From assembly GCF_019598945.1 (NCBI RefSeq), contig NZ_CP080598.1, positions 620,001 to 684,000 on the forward strand: a stretch of 64,000 nt of DNA, written 5' to 3'. The notes beneath the pieces are model-generated. The model did not search any database. It was given only the letters and a program-made list of their open reading frames with translations, and was not told where the DNA came from. Numbering within the stretch: position 1 is the stretch's first letter; each line of letters begins with the position of its first letter. Both the position numbers and the translations under genes were made by a program. Shown one piece after another: positions 26,581 to 34,798 of the stretch. This stretch comes from Sphaerospermopsis torques-reginae ITEP-024 (GTDB taxonomy: Bacteria; Cyanobacteriota; Cyanobacteriia; Cyanobacteriales; Nostocaceae).

Positions 26581-27384
26581 TTATAGTAAGTCTTGGTTTC
26601 TCTTTAATGCGTTTTTTAAATACTCAATTGCTTTTTCCAGATTTTCTATTTGTTGCTTATTTTGTTCCTTATTCACAATTAAATCATCTCTTTCATCTTC
26701 CAGAGAGCGAATAGCTTGCCTTTGCTCCTTAATAATTTCTTGAGCTAAACGAATATCTTTTTGAATGAGGACAATTTCTTTCATTACAACTTCTAACTTA
26801 GCTGCTTGGGTTAAAGCAGCATCTGGAGACTGAGCAAACAAAGCACCAACACCAACACCCGCACCAGCGCCAAGAATCGCACCACCACCAACAAGGACTG
26901 CAAAACCACCCGCCATTCCCAAACCACCTGCTGCTATTGCACCTCCTCCAAGAGCGGCTAAAACAGCTGATACCGCTGCTGCACCAGATAAACCAGGTGC
27001 TAGTATAGGTGCTAATAAACCTGCGATTACTGGTGTAAAAAATGCTGCTGTGATGGCTAAAACAACTGCACCTAAGACACCGATTAGCCAGGGATTTAAA
27101 CCACCTTTAATCCCTTGAATCGCCTCATTATAGTTCGACTTAAAACGTGTAACAACATCTGAATCTAAATCTAGGCTTCTGGCAAAAATTTGTAATTTCT
27201 TGATCAGTTTGTATTCGTCAGATATTTTTAGATTTTTATATTTGTCATCATTTGTGTTACCAAGGTTATAATATGGCTTGAAAATAACTACTTCTAAGAA
27301 CATTATATATAGAGTTAATTTATTTCCCGCATCTGTCTTAATCACTGTAACTAATTGTTTGAGTAATTCAAAATCTGTGATCAA
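26581..27384 (-). CDS. Glycine-zipper membrane protein with C-terminal coiled coil
   Basis: 267 residues. The N-terminal 90 are soluble and helical. Residues about 95-190 form a long hydrophobic Gly/Ala-rich block (GLNPWLIGVLGAVVLAITAA; later AAGGLGMAGGFAVLVGGG; GAGAGVGVGA), typical of glycine-zipper helices that pack in membranes or form pores. From about 195 to 265 there is a coiled coil of Lys, Glu and Gln (KEQRQAIRSLEDERDD and NLEKAIEYLKNALKR). It overlaps the 68-codon gene by 4 bases (ATGA), so the two are translationally coupled. Function unknown; a pore or membrane-remodelling role is inference. Confidence 0.72.
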   Translation of the reverse strand: MITDFELLKQLVTVIKTDAGNKLTLYIMFLEVVIFKPYYNLGNTNDDKYKNLKISDEYKLIKKLQIFARSLDLDSDVVTRFKSNYNEAIQGIKGGLNPWLIGVLGAVVLAITAAFFTPVIAGLLAPILAPGLSGAAAVSAVLAALGGGAIAAGGLGMAGGFAVLVGGGAILGAGAGVGVGALFAQSPDAALTQAAKLEVVMKEIVLIQKDIRLAQEIIKEQRQAIRSLEDERDDLIVNKEQNKQQIENLEKAIEYLKNALKRNQDLL

Positions 27385-27587
27385 ATTAGAAGAATAATGA
27401 CTATGATTTGATTGATTAATTTGTCCTTGTAAAAAAGTTCAGTTGATTCTTGCCACTGATATAACCATTGCTGTTTCAGAGATTTCGTTTCAAAATGGCT
27501 CTCGTATTTAATATCTGCTAATACCAGATGGTATTGATAGCTAAACATGATTCTTGTTTGTTCCAGAGTTAAACCAAATTCTTTCAT
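27381..27587 (-). CDS. Small protein coupled to the glycine-zipper gene
   Basis: 68 residues, unrecognised. Aromatic-rich (FSYQYHLVLADIKYESHF, QQWLYQWQESTELFY) with a hydrophobic C-terminus LINQIIVIILLI that could insert in a membrane. Its 4-base overlap with the next gene and shared direction are the main evidence that it is real. It is the first gene of the set. Confidence 0.55.
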   Translation of the reverse strand: MKEFGLTLEQTRIMFSYQYHLVLADIKYESHFETKSLKQQWLYQWQESTELFYKDKLINQIIVIILLI

Positions 27588-27684
27588 TGTCTTATTCCCT
27601 AAAGTGGTAATTCTTAATTTAAATTACGACATAAATTAATTTTATTAAGCACAACAGCTTAATTTGATTTATTTGATTTATGTT

Positions 27685-27993
27685 TTATTGCGCTAATACT
27701 AATTTATACAAATCATAGTCAATGTTTAAACCCGCACCTAACACCTCTAAACCAGTTGGTGACGTGAGAGAATAACTAATAGCAGAACCTTTTTTAGAGA
27801 CAGCGATCGCTCCCTGTGCTGCCAAATCCTCTAAAATACTTTGATAGTCCGCCATCTTCTGACCTTTAGACACTACCCGCTTGCTTAACTTACCCTTAGC
27901 TACCTTCTGCTGACTTGCTCCCAAATCCCACAACGCAAGCAGCAAGCGAGTTTTAGCGTAACTTACCTGTAAACCCTTAGTTTTTGAACTCAT
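27685..27993 (-). CDS. Winged-helix-like small DNA-binding protein
   Basis: 102 residues. The pattern of an N-terminal helix (YAKTRLLLALWDLGASQQK), a basic linker (KGKLSKRVVSKGQK), a recognition-type helix (MADYQSILEDLAAQGAIAV) and a wing (KKGSAISYSLTSPTGLEVL) fits a winged helix. It stops 97 bases before the 68-codon gene on the same strand, so it may regulate that operon. Family not verified. Confidence 0.6.
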   Translation of the reverse strand: MSSKTKGLQVSYAKTRLLLALWDLGASQQKVAKGKLSKRVVSKGQKMADYQSILEDLAAQGAIAVSKKGSAISYSLTSPTGLEVLGAGLNIDYDLYKLVLAQ

Positions 27994-28442
27994 GGTGATG
28001 TGTGTTAAATAACTGCAACTATTATAATAATGATTGTAATTTTTATGTCACCACAACAAAAAAATTGTTTAATTTCTCGATATTTCTTATAAATTGCTAA
28101 AAATTTCTACACAAAAAGCAACATAAAATTTACGTAACTTATAAAAAATAAAAGTAGGTTGGGTTGACGCAAAACACCCGAACATAATCACCAACAAAAT
28201 AACGTATAATTAAAGGTTACAACATATAAAAACGAAAATAAAATTTTAACTGATGAGAAAAATAAACTTTCTTAATGTGGTATTTTGCCATAAATGCAAG
28301 ATAATGATGTAATTTTTACATAAAATAATTAAACCAGTGACAAAAATAACAGATGATGAAAATGACATTGTTTGTTACTGCTATTCCCCACTACAATACA
28401 CCCAATGTAGTGGGTTTTATCTGATATTCAGGGTTTTTAACT
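27994..28442. other. 449-base intergenic region, AT-rich
   Basis: Contains a GTAGGTTGGGTTGACGC-type scrap near 28153 that recurs in cyanobacteria as non-coding repeat. No open frame is convincing. The divergent promoters for 27993 (minus) and 28443 (plus) should lie here. Confidence 0.4.
28387..28418 (+). terminator. Perfect hairpin with T run upstream of the Cys-rich gene
   Basis: CCCACTACA (28387-28395) pairs with TGTAGTGGG (28406-28414), followed by TTTTAT. It ends 24 bases before the ATG at 28443, so it is placed like a leader attenuator rather than the terminator of an upstream gene. Confidence 0.6.
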
Positions 28443-28640
28443 ATGTCAGACTCCAAAGAAGCGCAACCAATGTCATGTAAGAGTATTTGTAAAGACTGTG
28501 CTTTTTTTGTCCAGGAGGAATGCACTCACCCTGATGAGTTGGGGGTTAATTGTGCTACTGTCATTTTTTGTAATTCTTTTACTCCAGCAGTAGAAGTTGA
28601 TAGTCCTTGTGTGACTTTTGATAATGATGATGAATATTAA
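28443..28640 (+). CDS. Small cysteine-rich protein
   Basis: 65 residues with seven cysteines at 12, 16, 19, 27, 37, 43 and 56 (CKSICKDCAFF, then EECTHPDELGVNC, then FCNSF). The spacing CxxxCxxC plus later pairs suggests a zinc or Fe-S site. The C-terminus is acidic (FDNDDEY). Unrecognised. It follows a hairpin leader and precedes a double-hairpin repeat. Confidence 0.6.
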   Translation: MSDSKEAQPMSCKSICKDCAFFVQEECTHPDELGVNCATVIFCNSFTPAVEVDSPCVTFDNDDEY

Positions 28641-28642
28641 TA

Positions 28643-28694
28643 CGGAAGGTAGAAACTTCCTGATAGCATTCCCAGTCAGGAGACTGGTATGGAA
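28643..28694 (+). repeat. Double-hairpin repeat, left copy
   Basis: ACGGAAGGTAGAAACTTCCT forms one hairpin (GGAAG/CTTCC) and CCCAGTCAGGAGACTGG a second. The partner copy is at 29928-29980, on the same strand; together they bracket the DUF29 gene and the orphan gene. Confidence 0.8.
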
Positions 28695-28774
28695 AAGAAA
28701 TTAGGAATTATCGTATTATAATCTGAATAAGCTACCGAAAAATCTCACAATTTATTTGCGGAGGTTTCCAGCAG

Positions 28775-29236
28775 ATGAAAGCAATTCAACCTACAAACCT
28801 TGCTAGTTCAAATCTTTATGATGAAGATTTTTATTTATGGATAGAAACTACAGCAAAACAATTAAAAAATGGTAACTTTGCAGAAATTGATTTAGAGAAT
28901 TTAATTGAAGAAATCGAAAGCACGGGAAGAGGTGAAAAAAGAGCATTAAAAAGCAACTTATTAATTTTATTAATGCACCTTCTCAAATATAAATATCAAC
29001 CAGATACACATAGTAATAGTTGGTTATCTACTATTTTTGAACATAGACGCAGATTGAAAGAAGAATTAACTGAAAGTCCAAGTTTAAAAAAATATTTTTC
29101 TGAAGTATTTAGCGAATGTTATCAAGATGCGAGAAAACAAGCATCCTTGGAAACAGGTTTATCACTTGATACTTTTCCTGTAGACTGTCCTGTTACTACA
29201 GATGAAATTTTAAATCAAGATTATTTACCAGAATAA
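28775..29236 (+). CDS. DUF29 family protein
   Basis: 153 residues. Classic DUF29 pattern: NLYDEDFYLWIETTAKQLK, then IDLENLIEEIESTGRGEKR, LLILLMHLLKYKYQP, SWLSTIFEHRRRL and the C-terminal FPVDCP. Helical and soluble. The family is very numerous in cyanobacteria and its role is unknown. GGAGG upstream of the ATG is a good ribosome-binding site. Confidence 0.9.
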   Translation: MKAIQPTNLASSNLYDEDFYLWIETTAKQLKNGNFAEIDLENLIEEIESTGRGEKRALKSNLLILLMHLLKYKYQPDTHSNSWLSTIFEHRRRLKEELTESPSLKKYFSEVFSECYQDARKQASLETGLSLDTFPVDCPVTTDEILNQDYLPE

Positions 29237-29310
29237 ACTTGATGCAAGTAATCAGCTATCAGTAATCAGCTATTAACATTCACCTGTAGATAGACAAATG
29301 AAGATAAAAT

Positions 29311-29790
29311 ATGTCAATCAATGATGTTCTTGCAGACTTTGAGGATGATGATTTTGTCTCTCCAAGACTAATATGTGCTACTTATACTTTCAACAAACAA
29401 GGTACTTCACTTTATTATTATACCTATGGTCAAGATTCTCAAGGATTTGACGCTGGGTTAAAGTTAGATTTTTTTGCTGATAAAGTCCGGTTTACCAACT
29501 TTAAAAAACCATATCCAGTAAAAAAGTATGAACCATATTTTGATAAATTTATTGATGGATATTCTTGTAATTACGATGAGATACAGCAAAACTTTACATC
29601 ATCAAGTTCGACAACAATAGAGACATTAAACATCATGGCACAACATTGGATGATTCCAGTTGATAAATTTATAAATACTCTATCAGTTGCCTATTATTTG
29701 CTGTGGGATGCAGAAGATAATGATTGGATGAATAGTTCTTGGTGGGAAGGTGGAGAGTTCAGAGGTACTTTACCTTATCCAAAACGTTGA
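29311..29790 (+). CDS. Orphan soluble protein, unknown function
   Basis: 159 residues, acidic at the start (MSINDVLADFEDDDFVSP) and rich in Tyr, Phe and Trp. No motif that I recognise. It lies 74 bases after the DUF29 gene on the same strand, between two copies of the double-hairpin repeat, which suggests the pair moved or was copied together. Confidence 0.6.
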   Translation: MSINDVLADFEDDDFVSPRLICATYTFNKQGTSLYYYTYGQDSQGFDAGLKLDFFADKVRFTNFKKPYPVKKYEPYFDKFIDGYSCNYDEIQQNFTSSSSTTIETLNIMAQHWMIPVDKFINTLSVAYYLLWDAEDNDWMNSSWWEGGEFRGTLPYPKR

Positions 29791-29927
29791 TTTTATGTTA
29801 CAAAAAATACATATATCCTATTATTTAATGTTTAACTATTTTGAAGAATTGCAAGAAATCCTGCAACTATGGACTCAGGATCTTTATCACAGTTTCGCCA
29901 ATCATATCTTTCAATAACTGTAAAAGA

Positions 29928-29980
29928 ACGGAAGGTAGAACCTTCCTAATAACATTCCCAGTCAAGAGACTGGGAACAAG
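29928..29980 (+). repeat. Double-hairpin repeat, right copy
   Basis: ACGGAAGGTAGAACCTTCCT followed by CCCAGTCAAGAGACTGGG. Same order and orientation as the copy at 28643-28694, with a handful of substitutions, several of which are compensatory within the stems. Confidence 0.8.
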
Positions 29981-29986
29981 AATTGA

Positions 29987-32008
29987 CTATTTACCGTTAT
30001 TAATTAAAACCCGTTCGGCAATTTTATCCGGTACTTCTTGCAGGTGATCATATTCCCAATGGAAAGAACCAACACCCAAGGTAAGCGATCGCAATTCTAC
30101 GATAAAATCGTGCATTTCTGCTTGGGGTAAGTATGCACAAACTTTATCCCATCCTTGCCAATCTTGTCTACCTTCATACCCCAAAATTTGTCCCCGTCTA
30201 CCACTTAAAAGTTGTAAAACTTTAGAGGTAAACTCATTAGGAGTATTCACATCTACCTTTAAAATTGGTTCTAAAAGGGTAGGTTGTGCTTGGGGTACTC
30301 CTGTTTGCATTGCGAGACGTGCAGCTTGTTTAAAAGCTTGTTCTGAACTATCAACAGTGTGATAAGAACCATTAGTTAATGTCACCGCAACATCAACCAT
30401 CGGAAAACCTAATGGACCATGTGCCAGAAATTCTTTCACTCCCATTTCTACCCCAGGAATGTATTGTCTAGGAACAACACCACCAACTATTTTTTCATTG
30501 AAATTGAAACCTTCACCTCTTGCTAAAGGTTGAATGTCTAAATAAACATCTCCAAATTGTCCATGTCCACCACTTTGATGTTTATATCTACCATGAACGG
30601 AAGAAACAGGTTTGCGGATAGTTTCTTTGTAAGGAATTTGGGGAAGATGGGTAGACATGGGTAAGTTATATTTGCGTCTGAGTCTATCTAACGCAACTTG
30701 CAAATGTATCTCACCTTGTCCCCACAAAATTACTTCGTGGGTGTCTCCATGTTGTTCCCACGCTAAAGCGGGATCTTCTTCTAATAACTTAGTAATAGCA
30801 GCACTAAGTTTGACTTCATCATTACGTTTTTCTGGAGTAATTGCTAAAGCAAAAACAGGTTCTAATTCTGCTGCTTTTGGTAATTGTTTAATTTGGGAAC
30901 TGGTAGAAATTGTATCTCCGGTTTTAATTCCTTCTAACCGAGAAATAGCAACAATTTCTCCAGCAACAGCGGTGTTAATTTGCTGCTGTTGTTGTCCAAC
31001 TAAACGATAAATTCCCCCAGCACGAACACCATTTAAAACAATACCATCTGTTAATGTTCCTTGCCATACTCGCACTAGGGAAAGTTTACCACCTTGGGGA
31101 GTATAGAAGGTTTTGAGAACTTGCGCTAAAGGAGTATCACTAATTGTTTCTAAACGCCGTTCCATTGTGGTTTCTGGTGCTGGTGCTTCCCTTAATATTG
31201 CTTCTAATAAAGGTCTAACACCATAATCTTGTTCCGCAATTCCAAAGAAAACTGGTACTACTAAATCAGCACCTAATTCTAGTTTTAAATCTTTGAGAAT
31301 TTCTTCTTGGGGAGGTTCGATATCTTCTAATAATTCTTCCAACAAATGATCATCAAAATCAGCCAAAGTTTCTAACATTTCTGCTCTAGCTTGATGTTCT
31401 TCGGCTTTTAATGCTTCTGGAAATGGGATAGGATCAGCAGCAGCACCAGGATGATATTGATAAGCTTTTTCACTTACCATATCAATAAATCCTGTGAGTT
31501 CTTCCCCTTGCATAATGGGGAATTGATGCAGCACTAAAGGACGACTAGAAACGGCTTTGAGGGCGTTTAATGTTTCTAAAACATGAATATTTGCCCGATC
31601 CATTTTATTCACAAATACGATGTGGGGAATTTCCCAATCATCGAGAAATTTGAATAATGGGGCTAAAGTTAAAACTCGATCTTTGATGGGTTCGCAAACA
31701 ACAATTGCTGCATCAATTCCCATTAAAGAATTGTATGTTTCTTGAACAAATTCTACTGAACCGGGACAATCTATAAAGGTGAAGCGTGTATTTTCGTATT
31801 CTGTAAAAGCTGGGGAAACTTCCACACTCATGCGGCGATCGCGTGCTTCATTTGCACTATCTCCGACTGTGTTACCATCTTTGATATTACCTTTGCGAGA
31901 AATCGCTCCGGTGACAAATAACAAACTTTCTAATAATGTGGTTTTACCACTGGAATAGGGTCCAACAATTGCTACATTACGCGAACCGGATTTTACTTTT
32001 TCGCTCAT
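29987..32008 (-). CDS. Elongation factor G-like GTPase (EF-G paralogue)
   Basis: 673 residues with the five-domain layout of EF-G. The P-loop is GPYSSGKTT (16-24), unlike GHVDHGKTT in canonical EF-G. G3 is DCPGSVEF (D-C-P-G) and G4 is VNKMDR. Domain IV retains GRYKHQSGGHGQFGDVYLD and domain V ends with YDHLQEVP. These features place it among the EF-G-like paralogues found in cyanobacteria and other bacteria rather than the main translocase; the cellular role is not established. It is monocistronic. Confidence 0.92.
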   Translation of the reverse strand: MSEKVKSGSRNVAIVGPYSSGKTTLLESLLFVTGAISRKGNIKDGNTVGDSANEARDRRMSVEVSPAFTEYENTRFTFIDCPGSVEFVQETYNSLMGIDAAIVVCEPIKDRVLTLAPLFKFLDDWEIPHIVFVNKMDRANIHVLETLNALKAVSSRPLVLHQFPIMQGEELTGFIDMVSEKAYQYHPGAAADPIPFPEALKAEEHQARAEMLETLADFDDHLLEELLEDIEPPQEEILKDLKLELGADLVVPVFFGIAEQDYGVRPLLEAILREAPAPETTMERRLETISDTPLAQVLKTFYTPQGGKLSLVRVWQGTLTDGIVLNGVRAGGIYRLVGQQQQQINTAVAGEIVAISRLEGIKTGDTISTSSQIKQLPKAAELEPVFALAITPEKRNDEVKLSAAITKLLEEDPALAWEQHGDTHEVILWGQGEIHLQVALDRLRRKYNLPMSTHLPQIPYKETIRKPVSSVHGRYKHQSGGHGQFGDVYLDIQPLARGEGFNFNEKIVGGVVPRQYIPGVEMGVKEFLAHGPLGFPMVDVAVTLTNGSYHTVDSSEQAFKQAARLAMQTGVPQAQPTLLEPILKVDVNTPNEFTSKVLQLLSGRRGQILGYEGRQDWQGWDKVCAYLPQAEMHDFIVELRSLTLGVGSFHWEYDHLQEVPDKIAERVLINNGK

Positions 32009-32366
32009 AAACCCTCCTTTACGGTGATTCCCTCAACCGCATTCTGTTTTTTCAGGAGTAATTTTTTTTTAGCTCTCAGCAGTCAGCTTTTAGCATTCAG
32101 CTTTCAGCTTTTTAACAGTTATGCCAAAAATCTTTATTTGCTGATCTTAAACTTAATAATCAAACTTTCTGACTTCTGATTTATGTTTCCTGACTCCTGA
32201 CTTTTTTATTATCCATCTTTTAAGCTCGGTTTCAAAAAATTGTAGTTTATCGTAAGATTAAGATTAAGTAATATTAAGCTATGCTAACTTATATACCAAA
32301 TCTAAAATATTTGTTAAAAAATAGGTTCATACTCAATATTTAGTGACAATATTATTCGGCTAATTT
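32009..32366. other. 358-base gap with CAGCTTTCAGCTTTT and CTGACTCCTGAC repeats
   Basis: Divergent region between the EF-G paralogue and the TPR gene. Short repeats only; promoters for both genes must lie here. No RNA gene seen. Confidence 0.4.
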
Positions 32367-33404
32367 ATGAATATTTCCTGCAAAAAGTATCCTTTAATTG
32401 GGATTTTAACTTTACTGGTACTAGGTGTAAATATTAAGCCAGTATTTTCCACTTCTCCCCACCTCCCCACACTTCGGCTTACTTCGGCTTACTTCGGCTT
32501 CGCTCAGTACAGGTCGCTCAGTACAGGTCGCTCAGTGCAAGTCTCCCCACCTTCTGTCACCTGTCACCTGTCACCTGTCACCTGTCACCTATTAGCTCAA
32601 AATCCCCGTCAAATTGCTTTAGACTGGTTAAATAGGGGTTTACAAGCTATTCAAGGGGGAAAAGTAGAAGAGGCTATTAACGCTTTTCGTCAAGCAACAA
32701 AATTAGATCCGACTTTAGCAGCAGCGCATTATAATTTAGGGTTAGCACTGCGACAAACTGGAAAGTTACAACCAGCAGCGGACGCATTTTATCAAGCTAC
32801 CCAAGCCGATCCACAGTTTGCATTAGCCTTTGCCAATTTAGGTAGTGCTTTGTTAGAAGGGAATAATTTACAGTTAGCAAATGATTATTTACAACGAGCT
32901 TTACAACTAGATCCAAAATTGGGTTTTGCTCATTATAACTTAGGATTGATAAGAGAAATTAAAAAAGATTGGGATGGGGCGATCGCCTCTTTTCAACAAG
33001 CAATAATAAACAGTCCAAATTCTCCAGAACCTTCCTATCATTTAGGACTTTGTTATTTACAAAAAGGCAGTATTGAACTAGCAAAAGCAGCATTTTCCGC
33101 CGCCATTACCATCAATCCCAAATATGCAGAAGCTCATTATAATTTAGGTTCAATTTTATTTAACCAAGGTAAATTTAAAGAAGCATTAGACGCATTTAGA
33201 AAATCCACCCAAGCCAATGCAAATTATGCCGATGCTTATTATGGTGCAGGATTAGTATTTGTCCAATTAAAACAATATCCAGAAGCCATAAAAGTAATCA
33301 AATATGCGAGAGATTTGTATAAAAATCAAGGTAATACTCAATGGGTGAATAATGCCGATAAATTGTTAACACAAATACAAAAATTAAATAACAAACCACG
33401 CTGA
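32367..33404 (+). CDS. Exported TPR protein with an expanded repeat-encoded N-terminal segment
   Basis: 345 residues. A signal-peptide-like start (residues 1-29, IGILTLLVLGVNIKPVFS) is followed by about 45 residues encoded by tandem DNA repeats. The ordinary protein resumes near LLAQNPRQIALDWLNRGLQA, and seven TPR units of about 34 residues run from 85 to 335 (A.AHYNLGLAL, ADAFYQATQADP pattern). It probably acts as a periplasmic scaffold. The repeat-derived part is in frame with no stop, so the gene may still be functional. Confidence 0.85.
   Translation: MNISCKKYPLIGILTLLVLGVNIKPVFSTSPHLPTLRLTSAYFGFAQYRSLSTGRSVQVSPPSVTCHLSPVTCHLLAQNPRQIALDWLNRGLQAIQGGKVEEAINAFRQATKLDPTLAAAHYNLGLALRQTGKLQPAADAFYQATQADPQFALAFANLGSALLEGNNLQLANDYLQRALQLDPKLGFAHYNLGLIREIKKDWDGAIASFQQAIINSPNSPEPSYHLGLCYLQKGSIELAKAAFSAAITINPKYAEAHYNLGSILFNQGKFKEALDAFRKSTQANANYADAYYGAGLVFVQLKQYPEAIKVIKYARDLYKNQGNTQWVNNADKLLTQIQKLNNKPR
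32471..32590 (+). repeat. Three different tandem repeats inside the TPR coding sequence
   Basis: Three copies of a 10-mer ACTTCGGCTT (32471-32500), then three copies of a 14-mer CGCTCAGTACAGGT (32501-32542, last copy altered), then five copies of the heptamer CTGTCAC (32554-32588). The heptamer is the same family as the intergenic repeats at 22339 and 34079. Confidence 0.9.
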
Positions 33405-33520
33405 GGCAGAAAACATTAATATCAAGTAAAAATAGGAATATTGGTAAGGAGTCAGGAGTCAGTAGGGGCAAACCCCTGTGGTTGCCCTCTTGAGTCAGGA
33501 GTCATAGGGGCAAAGTAGTC

Positions 33521-34072
33521 ATGCAAAAACGCTTCAAGAGCAGATTTTTATTTTGCGATCGCTGGTTAGATCGCCATGCAATAGTGCGTAACATGGAGGC
33601 TTTTCAAGACTTAATTGTTATGGTTTTATGTTTAGCCTTATTTGCGGTAATGTTGATACAATTGTGGGGCATAATTATTGCCATCATTAATTCATTAGAC
33701 TACAAAGAATTGACATCAAAAATACTATTTGTGTTAATTCTCGTGGAATTATTTCGACTACTCATAGTTTACTTACAAGAACATAGTATTTCTGTTGGTG
33801 TAGCCGTAGAAGTGGCCATAGTTTCCGTACTGCGGGAAGTAGTAGTTCACGGTGCGTTAGATATTTCCGGCACCCAAACAGCAGCAATTTGTAGCTTATT
33901 ATTCATTTTAGGTGGACTATTATTAGTATGTGCAAAAACACCCCACATGGACTGCATGAGTGCCAACACAAAATACTGTCCTATCGTGCATCAAGAGAAT
34001 AGAGAAATACAAAACAAGTTGGTATTTCAGTATTCCGATGAAGATGAGGATAACCCACCTCTATCAAAATAA
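33521..34072 (+). CDS. PsiE family membrane protein (phosphate-starvation-inducible type)
   Basis: 183 residues with four hydrophobic helices (about 28-50, 64-82, 90-108, 116-136). Motifs VELFRLLIVYLQEH and VEVAIVSVLREVVVHGALDI identify the PsiE family. The C-terminus is acidic (YSDEDEDNPP). The upstream gap is filled by AGTCAGGAGTCA units. Role in cyanobacteria unproven. Confidence 0.85.
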   Translation: MQKRFKSRFLFCDRWLDRHAIVRNMEAFQDLIVMVLCLALFAVMLIQLWGIIIAIINSLDYKELTSKILFVLILVELFRLLIVYLQEHSISVGVAVEVAIVSVLREVVVHGALDISGTQTAAICSLLFILGGLLLVCAKTPHMDCMSANTKYCPIVHQENREIQNKLVFQYSDEDEDNPPLSK

Positions 34073-34078
34073 ATATAG

Positions 34079-34130
34079 CAGGTGACAGGTGACAGGTGAC
34101 AGGTGACAGGTGACAGGTGACAGGTGACAG
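34079..34130 (+). repeat. Heptamer tandem repeat (CAGGTGA)x7
   Basis: Seven perfect copies starting six bases after the PsiE stop codon. Confidence 0.9.
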
Positions 34131-34197
34131 TGCTAAAAGCCGTGTCTAATACTACAGCAGATTTCATTATTATGAGGTACAAATCATAATTATGAAA

Positions 34198-34224
34198 CTC
34201 TTGTGGGGTGGGCATCTTGCCCGC
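34198..34224 (+). repeat. Dispersed repeat CTCTTGTGGGGTGGGCATCT..., copy 3
   Basis: Same unit as 13038-13061 and, inverted, 16064-16090. Here it ends GGGCATCTTGCCCGCC. The rest of the gap to 34476 shows a GGGAATTAATTCCC palindrome near 34307 and nothing else. Confidence 0.7.
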
Positions 34225-34476
34225 CAATCGTGTACCTCATTACAAAGGAAAGTGCTGTATCATTGACACTATTTAGTCATCTTTAGATGACTTTTGCTAT
34301 GAGATTGGGAATTAATTCCCAGTCGGGTTATCAGTTTTGTATTATGCTAAACCCTTTTTAAATTATATCTTAATACTTATATCTAAAGGTAATATTTTTG
34401 TCCACTTTGAGATAGATGAATATAGCTTAGATAATCTGTATAAATGCAATAAATAGATAAATAAAGGAGCAAAGAA

Positions 34477-34716
34477 ATGACTGCTACCCAGACGAAAACT
34501 CAAGAACCAATTAGTAATTTAGAATATGACTTTATCACAGTCCTGCATAACAAAGCCGCAGCAGTGCAAGCTTACGACAGATACATAAAAGATGCACAAG
34601 AAGCAAATTCTCAACCTTGTGTAGAACTATTCCAAAAATTGCGTCAGTCAGAAATTGATGAAGCGCACGAAATCAGAGAACATCTGCAACAAGTAATGAC
34701 AAAAGGAAAGATGTAA
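34477..34716 (+). CDS. Small conserved helical protein, unknown
   Basis: 79 residues, all helical and charged. A possible His/Glu arrangement (LHNKAAAVQAYDRYIKDAQ and EIDEAHEIREHLQQV) recalls half of a ferritin-like bundle, but that is only a likeness. AAAGGAGCAAAGAA upstream is a good ribosome-binding site. Monocistronic. Confidence 0.7.
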   Translation: MTATQTKTQEPISNLEYDFITVLHNKAAAVQAYDRYIKDAQEANSQPCVELFQKLRQSEIDEAHEIREHLQQVMTKGKM

Positions 34717-34798
34717 TTTTGTAGGGTGCGTTAGCGACAGCATAACGCACCATTTATTTAAAATTCAATTTTGAAATTATTTGATAATTTTATAATTT

